A stretch of DNA of 48,178 nucleotides from JBGTCD01 sp041749015 (GTDB lineage Bacteria > Bacteroidota > Bacteroidia > Cytophagales > Cyclobacteriaceae): assembly GCA_041749015.1 (NCBI GenBank), contig JBGTCD010000142.1, positions 1 through 48,178 on the forward strand. The letters run 5' to 3'. Positions 35,218-43,320 of the stretch are shown here, in pieces. The notes below the pieces were generated by a model. The model worked only from the letters and a program-made list of their open reading frames with translations, was not told where the DNA came from and did not search any database. The position numbers and the translations under genes are program-made. Positions within the stretch are counted from its first letter, which is position 1. Every line of letters starts with the position of its first letter.

Positions 35218-35838
35218 TTATTTAATTCCGAACGGTTTTGACTTCAATTCAGCCAACCATTCAGGACCATACTTTCTGTTTAAGTAATCGGAAATCATTT
35301 GATTGTTTTCTGTTGCTTTTTTAAATGACAAAGGGTCAATCACACAATTTTCTTTAGTAAGTCCAACCCCATATTTTTCTTTAAATTCCACATATTCCTC
35401 AGGAATAGAATGGTCAATTCCGTGCAAAATAAAATTTAAAGTTCCCTCTGCAATTCGTTTCTCGATTTGTTCATCGGTCAGGGTTGTCTGTAAATTCATG
35501 GGGAAGGAGTAGATTCCGCCATTATGGAGTTCGGTTTTATCCATTAGCCGAATAGTGATGGTGCTTTGTCTTTTATTTATTCGTTCAAGGTAAAAAACAT
35601 AAGCAGTAAAGTCATCCGACACAAAACTGAATTGATACTTCCCTTTTTCAGGCAAGATGATTTTGAAGCTATCAGCCCTTTTGATTTCAATTTTTTGGTT
35701 TAATTCAATGATTGTAAATTCTCCAGAAGTAAATTCCTTATTGGTTAAGTTTTCAAATACCACTGTAGCCTCTATTTCAGTAGCAAAAGATATTAGTGCC
35801 AACATGGTTAATGGCAATGCCAAAATTATCTTTCTCAT
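35218..35838 (-). CDS. Secreted hypothetical protein
   Basis: A 206-residue protein with a clear signal peptide (MRKIILALPLTMLALISFA). The mature part begins TEIEATVVFENLTNKEFTSGEFTIIEL, a beta-rich stretch, and then includes RITKR-like and IRLMDKTELHNGGIYSFPM segments. Four conserved-looking TonB-plug-like or carboxypeptidase-like strands cannot be confirmed. No cysteine-lipobox is seen. It is preceded on the same strand by a possible 39-residue membrane peptide. I do not recognise the family. Confidence 0.65.
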   Translation of the reverse strand: MRKIILALPLTMLALISFATEIEATVVFENLTNKEFTSGEFTIIELNQKIEIKRADSFKIILPEKGKYQFSFVSDDFTAYVFYLERINKRQSTITIRLMDKTELHNGGIYSFPMNLQTTLTDEQIEKRIAEGTLNFILHGIDHSIPEEYVEFKEKYGVGLTKENCVIDPLSFKKATENNQMISDYLNRKYGPEWLAELKSKPFGIK

Positions 35839-35872
35839 ATCTTATATGTTTTTTAAAGACGGTATTCTATTC

Positions 35873-35992
35873 CTACAAACTCGGTTTTAAAATCATATAC
35901 AACATCCCGACACACCCAATCGCCTGAACGATTGTATGTATTTTATATATATAACTTGCAAAAACTCCTCCAATCAGAGCAATTATACTCAA
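35873..35992 (-). CDS. Possible 39-residue membrane peptide
   Basis: A short frame starting at TTG 35992, preceded by AGAAGGATA, which resembles a ribosome-binding site. It encodes LSIIALIGGVFASYIYKIHT and then IVQAIGCVGMLYMILKPSL, giving two hydrophobic stretches around a short polar hinge. It ends 34 bases before the secreted hypothetical gene on the same strand. There is no family match, so the call rests on frame, start context and hydropathy. Confidence 0.35.
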   Translation of the reverse strand: MSIIALIGGVFASYIYKIHTIVQAIGCVGMLYMILKPSL

Positions 35993-36136
35993 TATCCTTC
36001 TAATTTATATGATTTAATCAAAATATCCAAAAGGCGCTCAGTGTCAGGTTTTTCACCGGGTGAATGCTACAAAGGCCATGATGCGGCCGGGTATTTCAAA
36101 ATTTATTACGTAATTGCAATAAAATAATTAAGGAAG

Positions 36137-36241
36137 TTGAAGGCTGCGGAACAAATAACGGGACCTGTGTTGCTGGCAATTATCGTTGGGGCGATTATAT
36201 TCGTGGTGATTTTTACATTAGTATTTAAAAAAAAGCGATAA
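36137..36241 (+). CDS. Possible 34-residue single-span membrane peptide
   Basis: A frame starting at TTG 36137, just after AGGAAG, encodes a polar start (KAAEQITG), a single 20-residue hydrophobic span (LLAIIVGAIIFVVIFTLVF) and the basic tail KKKR. That is the layout of a small bitopic membrane protein. It ends 51 bases before the next gene on the same strand. There is no homology to cite, and chance cannot be excluded. Confidence 0.4.
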   Translation: MKAAEQITGPVLLAIIVGAIIFVVIFTLVFKKKR

Positions 36242-36292
36242 ATTAGATTTGCCGAAGTTTAAAAATTTAGATTAAAACCAACCAGCACTCAT

Positions 36293-36691
36293 ATGGACTT
36301 CAAGAAATTCTTAAAAAATTATGCGGATGAGATCAATGGGCAATTCCAGGAATACGATAATTCCAAATCGGTCATCATCGTGCCATTGCCTGATGAACGC
36401 TTTCAGACGGTGATCGGTGAGGAGAAGGAAAGTGCCCGATACAAGAGAAGTGGTATTGAGCTCACTTCAAAAGTGTGCAAGTACAGAAAAGATATTGATC
36501 TCAAAAAATTGCTTGAAGAGCACGGATCTGCATGCCATGCAAAATTTGTCATCAAAGATGACTTTTTACAGGTAGAAGCTTCAGCATTTGTCGACAACAT
36601 CAACTCTGAAATAATGAAGGAAATGATTCAGGAGGTGGCCAATCTGGCGGATGAATATGAGTTTATCCTCACGGGTGCTGATGTACATTAA
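36293..36691 (+). CDS. Hypothetical protein, 132 aa
   Basis: A soluble 132-residue protein with no signal or membrane span. It is alternately charged and aliphatic, with KSVIIVPLPDERFQTVIG near residue 25, ARYKRSGIELTSKVCKYRKD near 48 and a C-terminal acidic helical run ending EFILTGADVH. I do not recognise the family. It resembles small YbjN- or secretion-chaperone-like folds only in overall shape. It is followed by rnpB on the same strand after 46 bases, without an evident terminator. Confidence 0.75.
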   Translation: MDFKKFLKNYADEINGQFQEYDNSKSVIIVPLPDERFQTVIGEEKESARYKRSGIELTSKVCKYRKDIDLKKLLEEHGSACHAKFVIKDDFLQVEASAFVDNINSEIMKEMIQEVANLADEYEFILTGADVH

Positions 36692-36737
36692 TTAACCGGA
36701 ACCAAATTCATTTATTTTTAATTTATAACCAATAAAT

Positions 36738-37125
36738 ACAGGTCGCCTTATCGCTCTCCGATTAATTTTGGAGGGAGGAAAGTCCGGGCAACGCAGAGCA
36801 TCGTACTTCCTAACGGGAAGGGTCCCGAATTCGGGATACAGATAGTGCCACAGAAAACAAGTAGCCTCCTCAGCTTATGCTCAGGGGGTCATAGTGAAAA
36901 GGTGGGGTAAGAGCCCACCGCTCCGACAGTGATGAAGGAGGCACGGCAAACCTTACGAGTTGAAAGACCAAATAAGCCCTGATCCTGGAGCGGCTCGTTC
37001 CAACTGTCCTTGAGGCATTATCAGGGTGGGTAGGTTGATAGATCCCAATTGCGAAGTTGGGGCCAGATAAATGGTAAGGGTCCTGGTAGCGATATCAGGA
37101 AACAGAACCCGGCTTACAGACCTGT
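36738..37125 (+). ncRNA. rnpB: RNase P RNA, bacterial class A
   Basis: The RNA that cleaves the 5' leader of tRNA precursors. The closing helix is formed by ACAGGTC at 36738 and GACCTGT at 37119-37125. The conserved GGAGGGAGGAAAGTCCGGGC lies at 36769-36788, and ACAGTGATGAAGGAGGCACGG, AGACC and the terminal ACAGAACCCGGCTTA are all present. A T-rich run follows. The ends are set by the helix and may be off by a few bases. Confidence 0.96.
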
Positions 37126-37155
37126 ATTTTTTTATTTAATGACCACAGCTAATTC

Positions 37156-38316
37156 ATGAGTAAAATCTTAATCATTGATGACGAACAGAGCATCAGAACC
37201 AGCCTAAGAGAAATATTAGAGTACGAAAAATTTGAGGTGGATGAAGCCAAAGATGGTGAGGAAGGCATCAATTTGCTCAAAAAAAATTCGTACGATGCTG
37301 CTTTCTGTGATATAAAAATGCCGAAAGTAGACGGTATGGAACTCCTCGAAAAGGTGCAGGAAGAAGGTATCAATACGCAAATGATCATGATATCAGCCCA
37401 CGGCACCATCGAAACTGCCGTAGAGGCCACCAAGAAGGGTGCCTTCGACTTTATAGAAAAACCACCCGATCTCAACAGAATCCTGGTCACGTTGCGTAAT
37501 GCACTGGACAAATCCCAGCTCGTCACCGAAACCAAAGTCCTGAAAAGGAAAATCAACAAGGCTTATGATATCATCGGCAACTCAGATGGGATTTCAAAAG
37601 TTAAAGAAACCATCGAAAAAGTAGCCCCTACGGATGCACGAGTGCTGATTACCGGCTCCAATGGTACCGGTAAAGAGCTGGTGGCACGGTGGCTGCATGA
37701 AAAAAGCAATCGTAATGCCGCGCCCTTTGTGGAAGTCAACTGTGCTGCTATTCCATCAGAACTCATTGAAAGTGAACTCTTCGGCCATGAAAAAGGCTCC
37801 TTTACCTCTGCGGTAAAGCAAAGGATAGGAAAATTTGAGCAGGCGCATGGCGGCACATTGTTTCTTGATGAAATAGGCGACATGAGCCTTTCTGCACAGG
37901 CCAAGGTATTGAGAGCCCTTCAGGAAAATAAAATCACAAGAGTAGGTGGCAATGGTGAGATTAAAGTCAACGTGAGGGTCATTGCTGCTACTAACAAAAA
38001 TCTCAAAGAAGAAATTGAAAATAAGAAATTCAGGGAGGATTTATACCACCGGCTTAGCGTGATCCTGATACATGTGCCACCACTATCAGATCGTAAAGGA
38101 GATATCCCCGAGTTATCAGATTATTTTTTACATCAGATAGCTGAGGAGTATGGAAACAAGGCCAAAAACATCAAAGACAAAGCAGTAAAGCTGCTTCAAG
38201 AATATAAATGGGGTGGTAATATTAGGGAGCTCAGAAATGTAATTGAGCGCCTGGTAATCATGAGCGGGGACGAAATCACCGAAGATGATGTGAAGAAGTA
38301 TGCCGAGATCAAATAA
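37156..38316 (+). CDS. NtrC-like response regulator lacking a DNA-binding domain
   Basis: A 386-residue response regulator. The receiver (residues 1-120) has the acidic pair IDDEQ, the phospho-acceptor Asp52 in FCDIKMPKVDG, and ISAHGTIETAVEATKKGAFDFIEKP. The AAA+ domain (about 143-375) has Walker A GSNGTGKELVAR, Walker B GGTLFLDEIGDM and the arginine finger REDLYHRL. The loop that contacts sigma-54, usually GAFTGA, reads GSFTSA. The protein ends about ten residues after the AAA+ domain (ALRNVIERLVIMSGDEITEDDV), without the Fis-type helix-turn-helix. Both changes suggest that it does not act as a normal DNA-bound activator. No kinase lies beside it. Confidence 0.93.
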   Translation: MSKILIIDDEQSIRTSLREILEYEKFEVDEAKDGEEGINLLKKNSYDAAFCDIKMPKVDGMELLEKVQEEGINTQMIMISAHGTIETAVEATKKGAFDFIEKPPDLNRILVTLRNALDKSQLVTETKVLKRKINKAYDIIGNSDGISKVKETIEKVAPTDARVLITGSNGTGKELVARWLHEKSNRNAAPFVEVNCAAIPSELIESELFGHEKGSFTSAVKQRIGKFEQAHGGTLFLDEIGDMSLSAQAKVLRALQENKITRVGGNGEIKVNVRVIAATNKNLKEEIENKKFREDLYHRLSVILIHVPPLSDRKGDIPELSDYFLHQIAEEYGNKAKNIKDKAVKLLQEYKWGGNIRELRNVIERLVIMSGDEITEDDVKKYAEIK

Positions 38317-38353
38317 TGAATCCCGGGTACTCAGGTGAATATACTTCCCCCTG

Positions 38354-38485
38354 TTATAGCTGCTCTTTGACCATCTCCTCCTCCTGCGCCGGCTCTTCGA
38401 CCTGAGCATAAGTAGGACAAGTATACTGGCTGCAAGCACCAACCATCAACAAAACAATAGCAGCGAAAAAAATTCTTAATTTCAT
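38354..38485 (-). CDS. Small putative lipoprotein (43 aa)
   Basis: A 43-residue frame starting with ATG. The signal peptide KLRIFFAAIVLLMVGAC has a clear lipobox VGAC with the cysteine at residue 18. The mature part is short and acidic (QVEEPAQEEEMVKEQL) with one more cysteine. It converges on the response-regulator gene with a 37-base gap. It is of a common Bacteroidota type, with no known function. Confidence 0.62.
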   Translation of the reverse strand: MKLRIFFAAIVLLMVGACSQYTCPTYAQVEEPAQEEEMVKEQL

Positions 38486-38668
38486 AGCTTTAATTTAATA
38501 AATAGCCCGCGGCTTATGAATAATTAATTTATTATGAAAAAGCGGTTAAACGGCTAAAAATTCGCTTCATACCAATATAACCAAGTTTAAAGAAACAAAA
38601 TTATAAAACTATCTGCAAATTAATAAGTCAAAAAAAAGAAAAATCGATTCTGATAATTATCGAAACGC

Positions 38669-39658
38669 TTACGAAACCAAAAGATTGCAACCTCTTATAG
38701 AAGCCTGGTCCAACCGGCCCAAAACCTCAAAATACCCCAATTCATCGTTTAAACCCATATCCTGAGTTTCAATAAATGCACAGGTATCCACATTGGAAAG
38801 GTCTATGATATTAATGCCTCCTGTTTTTCCAGGTCCTATAAAAGAAAAAGGGTCATTGACATCCCGGATTAAAATTTTCATCCAAGGCGGGCCCATAAAC
38901 TCACCTTCTCTTAACGCATAGGCCTGAGAAGTCAGCTCAGTCATCCCAAATTCAGAGTGGACTGCCGGCACACCAAAGCGATCTTGTAATATTTGATGCA
39001 CCTCTGATCTGAGTAGCTCCTCCCTTCTGCCTTTCATGCCTCCCGTTTCCATCACTATTACATTTTTGAGGTTCATCTTATATAGTTCTGAGAAATCAAG
39101 CAATGCAAAGGTGACCCCAATAAGCAGCACTTTAGAATTTGATTTACTAGCCTTTTGAAGATTTTCTGCCAACAGATCAGTATCATCTAAGAAAAACCCT
39201 GATAAAGAAGACCCGGACCTTTTGATGAAAGCCTCCACCATAAATACCAGGGAAGCGTTAGCCCTTTCCAGGTATGAAGGTAATAATGCCAGAATAGTAA
39301 ATTCTTCAATAGGACCATAAATTGATTCAAAGATTGATATGGCCGTTTTTTGATAAAACTCCGGATCCCTAACGTAATTTCGTGAAGGTATATGGCCGGT
39401 AGTGCCGCTGCTCTCAAATATAAGGTGCTCCTCCCAGGCCCCGGATTTAATGACGGAAGTTTTGAAAAACTCAATGGGTAGAAAGGGGATTTTTTCTATG
39501 GAGTCTATGGCGCCAGAATCAATTTTTAAAAGACTCAAATAGGAATTATAAATTAAATTATGCCGAGATTGATGCCGAAACAGGCTCAGGGCCGCCTCCT
39601 CAAAATTTTCTATATTGATCAGGCCTAATTTTTGCTTAAAACTTTTATTAAAATCCAT
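38669..39658 (-). CDS. LuxE/PaaK-family acyl-protein synthetase-like protein
   Basis: A 329-residue member of the acyl-adenylate superfamily, similar to LuxE (acyl-protein synthetase) and short PaaK-type ligases. The diagnostic stretches are FLPIEFFKTSVIKSG, the phosphate-binding LIFESSGTTGHIPS at about residues 80-93, and VIVMETGGMKGRREE followed by HSEFGMTELTSQ in the core. A full AMP-ligase would be longer and carry a lysine in its mobile domain; only a short C-terminal tail is present here. Substrate and partner are unknown. It is divergent from a lipoprotein gene, and no lux-like neighbours are present. Confidence 0.78.
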   Translation of the reverse strand: MDFNKSFKQKLGLINIENFEEAALSLFRHQSRHNLIYNSYLSLLKIDSGAIDSIEKIPFLPIEFFKTSVIKSGAWEEHLIFESSGTTGHIPSRNYVRDPEFYQKTAISIFESIYGPIEEFTILALLPSYLERANASLVFMVEAFIKRSGSSLSGFFLDDTDLLAENLQKASKSNSKVLLIGVTFALLDFSELYKMNLKNVIVMETGGMKGRREELLRSEVHQILQDRFGVPAVHSEFGMTELTSQAYALREGEFMGPPWMKILIRDVNDPFSFIGPGKTGGINIIDLSNVDTCAFIETQDMGLNDELGYFEVLGRLDQASIRGCNLLVS

Positions 39659-39704
39659 TCGTTAGGTAATTTAGTAAAATGATTGGCGTTGTTTCGGAGA
39701 TCAT

Positions 39705-40490
39705 ATGAAAAAATTTATAATATTTTTTGGCGTTTTATCCTCATTGATGTTCCTGAATCAATGTTATGAAGTGCCCGAATTTCCTGCTGAGCCTTTCATT
39801 GAATTTGTTGGTATTGCCTTCGTGGAGTCAGGTACAGATCCTGATGGTAGTCCGGTACAGGATCAACTTATTTTAGCTATTAAATTTCAGGATGGGGATG
39901 GCAATCTGGGCCTGACCACAGATGATACAAGCGCCCCATTTCATATAAGAAATTATTATAATGTAAATAATGGGAACGTCATACCCAGTGACCCTTTTAA
40001 TTCAAACGATACTTCCTTTTTAATCCGTTATTCGGACCGGTTCAAACCTGGTCTGGATACATTACCCCCATTTTTAAGCCCCTTTAATTGTACACGGTAT
40101 TTAGTTAATCCAGATATTGACCCCAGACCAAATAGTCAGCTCAATATAAATGACACTATTTTTTCTATCAGAAATCCTTATCATAATAATATCTTCGTCG
40201 AACTGTATCTGGAACAAAGCGGGGAATTTGTACTTTTTGATTTTGATGCAGAATTTGCATTTCCGGGATGTGGAACAAATTTACATGGCCGGTTCCCTAT
40301 ATTAAATGAAACTGAAAATGATAGGCCTATGGAAGGTACCATTTATTATACCATGCGATCTTTTGTTTATAAATTTATATTTGGAACAAGAAGGGCTAAA
40401 CTCAGGGTATGGATCCTCGACCGGGACTTTAACAAAAGCAACGTGATAGAAACGCCCATATTCACACTTCCGGAAATTACTATCAACTAA
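39705..40490 (+). CDS. Hypothetical lipoprotein, 261 aa
   Basis: A 261-residue protein with a signal sequence (MKKFIIFFGVLSSLMFLNQC) and lipobox cysteine at residue 20, followed by the mature part YEVPEFPAEPFIEFVGIAFV. It is beta-rich, with LAIKFQDGDGNLGLTTDDTS and two late segments of aromatic strands, and ends NVIETPIFTLPEITIN. No catalytic motif is seen. Similar Bacteroidota lipoproteins have no assigned function. It converges with the E1 dehydrogenase gene without a gap. Confidence 0.78.
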   Translation: MKKFIIFFGVLSSLMFLNQCYEVPEFPAEPFIEFVGIAFVESGTDPDGSPVQDQLILAIKFQDGDGNLGLTTDDTSAPFHIRNYYNVNNGNVIPSDPFNSNDTSFLIRYSDRFKPGLDTLPPFLSPFNCTRYLVNPDIDPRPNSQLNINDTIFSIRNPYHNNIFVELYLEQSGEFVLFDFDAEFAFPGCGTNLHGRFPILNETENDRPMEGTIYYTMRSFVYKFIFGTRRAKLRVWILDRDFNKSNVIETPIFTLPEITIN

Positions 40491-42905
40491 CTATCCCAGG
40501 TCAGGGAATTTAGCAGGATTTGATTCATGCATGATCTTATATACAGCATCAAACACGGTCTCGGAATTAGGTTTGGAAAAATAATCCCCATCGGAGGCAT
40601 AGGCTGGCCGGTGGTCATTGGCTGAAATAGTGACAGGCTCAGCATCAAGATGCCAGTATCCGCCCTGGGTCTCCAATACATTTTGCATCATGAATGCAGA
40701 AGCACCACCAGGCACATCCTCGTCTGCAAAAATCACTTTATGGGTTTTCTTAACCGATTCCACAATACTATGATGAATATCGAATGGCATTAAGGTCTGG
40801 GCATCAATCACCTCACAATCAATATCAAATTCTTTAAGTGCCTCAGCAGCTTCTACCACCACCCTGCACATACTGCCATAAGTCACAATGGTAATATCAC
40901 TGCCTTCACGAATTATTTCAGGAATGCCTAATGGCACAGTGAACGTGCCGATGTTTTCAGGGAGTCGCTCTTTAAGTCGATAACCATTCAGACATTCGAT
41001 AATAATGCAGGGATCGTCTGATTTAAGCATGGTATTGTAAAACCCTGCTGCCTGTGTCATATTACGCGGAGCCAGCAGATATATCCCTTTCAAACTATTG
41101 AGGATCATGCCTATGGGGGAGCCAGAATGCCAAACCCCCTCCAGTCTATGCCCCCTGGTCCGGATAATTAATGGGGCTTTTTGACCGCCTCTGGTGCGGT
41201 ACTGCAAACAAGCCAGGTCATCCGAAAGAGTCGCCATAGCATAAATCAGATAATCCAAATACTGGATTTCCGAAATAGGTCTAAGCCCCCTCAAGGCTGC
41301 TCCAATGCCCTGCCCGATGATGGTCACCTCACGAATTCCGGTATCGGTTACTCTTAGTTCACCATATTTTTCCTGAAGCCCTGCAAAAGCCTGGTTGACA
41401 TCGCCAATCATACCGACATCTTCACCGAAAGCAAATACCCTGGGGTCTCGTGATAGTGCTGCGTCAAAACAAGCCTGCAATACTTCCCTACCATCTACCT
41501 TTGGGCTTTCCTCAGAATATTCTGGTGGCAGGTGTTCCACATTCAAAGCCGATTCAGGTGATTGGCTAAATAAATGGGAGCTGAAACGCTCATGATTTTC
41601 TTTGGTTATATTAGTGATCCATTCCAGGGCCTCTTCCCGGATCGATGCAGGGTCATTGATGGTTTGGCGTATAGCCCTTTTCATCGCACGAAAAGCATCC
41701 AACCTTAGTGGATTAAGTGTGACTTCCAGTTCTTTTCTAATTTGATCGATTTCCTTACCCTTTGAAGACCTTGCCGCAAGATTCTTAATTACTCTTAAAG
41801 CAGCATCATGATCCTCTTTTATGGAGCTTGTAAAAGCCTTCCAGGCTTTATCTCGGGCAGCACGTGCAGTTTTTGCCGCTTGATTGTCGATCTCTTTTAA
41901 GTCGTCATGGGTGCTGACGCCAATTTTTGTCAGATATTCCCCAAATTTCTTTATGCAGTCATGGTCTTTCTCCCAGGCTAGTCTTTCTTCAGATTTATAC
42001 CGCTCGTGTGATCCAGATGTAGAATGCCCCTGGGGTTGAGTCATTTCTATAACATGGATCAATCCAGGCACATGTTCCTTGCGGGAAACTGCTACTACTT
42101 TTTTGTAAGTCTTCATCAAAGCAGGATAATCCCATCCACGGACCACTTCAATTTCATACCCTGGTTCTGTTTCCGTACGCTGAAAGCCGATTAAGGCTTT
42201 TGAAATACTTTCTTTGGTGGTATGATATTTTTGAGGCACAGATATGCCGTAATCATCATCCCAAACTGAAATAACCATAGGTACCTGGAGTACGCCCCCG
42301 GCATTTACCGTTTCAAAAAACATCCCCTCGCTGGTGCTAGCATTACCTATTGTGCCAAAGGCTACCTCATTACCATTTTTGGAAAGATGGTTGAACTCCT
42401 TAAGCTCCGGCAGCTCTCTGAATAATTTTGATGCATAAGCAAGACCTAAAAGGCGGGGCATCTGACCGGCAGTGGGAGAGATATCAGAACTGCTGTTCCT
42501 TTGTTCTGTTAAATTTTTAAAATTACCCTCATCATCGAGCATCCTGGTGGCAAAATGTCCATTCATCAGACGGCCAGCGGAAGCAGGATCAGCTTCAATA
42601 TCCGTATGGGCATAGAGCTGAGCGAAATATTGCTCTAATGTCAGCGCACCAATAGCCAGCATAAAAGTCTGATCCCTATAATACCCTGATCGGATATCTC
42701 CTGGCTCAAAAAATTTGGCCATGACAATTTGCGCCAACTCCTTCCCATCCCCAAAAATTCCGAATTTGGCCTTCCCCATAAAGACTTCCTTTCGGCCAAT
42801 CAAGCTGGCATGCCTGCTCTCACAAGCCAACCGATAATCGTCCAAAAGCGCCTTCTTCTTCTTTTCTGTTATTTTATTCTTTACCAGGGTATCTGCCACA
42901 CTCAT
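40491..42905 (-). CDS. 2-oxoacid dehydrogenase E1, fused alpha and beta subunits
   Basis: An 804-residue thiamine-diphosphate enzyme with the E1 alpha part (about 1-340) and E1 beta part (about 465-804) in one chain, joined by a helical linker. The alpha part shows GYYRDQTFMLAIG, the TPP-region GNASTSEGMFFETVNAGGV near 205, VWDDDYGISVP near 235, and QGHSTSGSHERY. The beta part shows FAFGEDVGMIGDVNQAF, GALRGLRPISEIQYLDYL and CEVIDAQTLMPFD. In related E1 alpha proteins the first motif is GDG/GEG and the second ends in NN; here they are GNA and DD. The substrate (branched-chain 2-oxoacid or pyruvate) cannot be decided. E2 and E3 genes are not adjacent. Confidence 0.88.
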   Translation of the reverse strand: MSVADTLVKNKITEKKKKALLDDYRLACESRHASLIGRKEVFMGKAKFGIFGDGKELAQIVMAKFFEPGDIRSGYYRDQTFMLAIGALTLEQYFAQLYAHTDIEADPASAGRLMNGHFATRMLDDEGNFKNLTEQRNSSSDISPTAGQMPRLLGLAYASKLFRELPELKEFNHLSKNGNEVAFGTIGNASTSEGMFFETVNAGGVLQVPMVISVWDDDYGISVPQKYHTTKESISKALIGFQRTETEPGYEIEVVRGWDYPALMKTYKKVVAVSRKEHVPGLIHVIEMTQPQGHSTSGSHERYKSEERLAWEKDHDCIKKFGEYLTKIGVSTHDDLKEIDNQAAKTARAARDKAWKAFTSSIKEDHDAALRVIKNLAARSSKGKEIDQIRKELEVTLNPLRLDAFRAMKRAIRQTINDPASIREEALEWITNITKENHERFSSHLFSQSPESALNVEHLPPEYSEESPKVDGREVLQACFDAALSRDPRVFAFGEDVGMIGDVNQAFAGLQEKYGELRVTDTGIREVTIIGQGIGAALRGLRPISEIQYLDYLIYAMATLSDDLACLQYRTRGGQKAPLIIRTRGHRLEGVWHSGSPIGMILNSLKGIYLLAPRNMTQAAGFYNTMLKSDDPCIIIECLNGYRLKERLPENIGTFTVPLGIPEIIREGSDITIVTYGSMCRVVVEAAEALKEFDIDCEVIDAQTLMPFDIHHSIVESVKKTHKVIFADEDVPGGASAFMMQNVLETQGGYWHLDAEPVTISANDHRPAYASDGDYFSKPNSETVFDAVYKIMHESNPAKFPDLG

Positions 42906-43320
42906 ATAAATTAATAAAAGAAATTATTCAAATTTAACCAAATCCCTATTTCATTCCAATTCCCTGATTTTATCACCAAATCTGGAATAAAGCTCCTGCC
43001 GGACAATTAGCAGAAATAATATTCAATAAAGGTCCCAAACCGAGTGGAAATTCTGTATTTGATCCTAAACACGAGATATTATTTTATTATAATTTTCTCT
43101 GGCTTTCTGCTATTTCGTATACTGTGAATTCAAACGGATAGTTACAAACTTTTATGATAGCAAATCCGAAAAATGCCGGCTCAGTTGCTATATTTGTTCA
43201 AAAACAATCGGGAATTAGGATTTTTAAATATTAGGCGATTGAATTCTTGGTCTTATTCACTCTAATTTCATTTTTTTACATTCTCTTCGTCAACTTTAAA
43301 ATCCATAAATTAGAATAGTC
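42906..43320. other. 415-base gap with no gene recognised
   Basis: This AT-rich stretch lies between the divergent E1 and ald genes. No open frame with a start and a family-like product was found. A TAnnTTTG match (TATATTTG, 43189-43196) on the plus strand is 124 bases before the ald start and might serve as its promoter, but no -33 element is seen. Several oligo-A/T runs are present. Confidence 0.5.

Noticed and set aside
36051..36063. Short palindrome TTCACCGGGTGAA as an operator
   Set aside because: It occurs once, with no repeat or promoter element nearby, so chance is the simpler view.
35936..36127. 63-residue plus-strand frame with GFSPGECYKGHDAAGYF
   Set aside because: The composition is irregular, there is no start context, and it overlaps the start of the minus-strand membrane peptide; no family was recognised.
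43042..43142. Short frame with NSVFDPKHEILFYYNF before ald
   Set aside because: It has no start codon and no homology that I recognise; probably non-coding.
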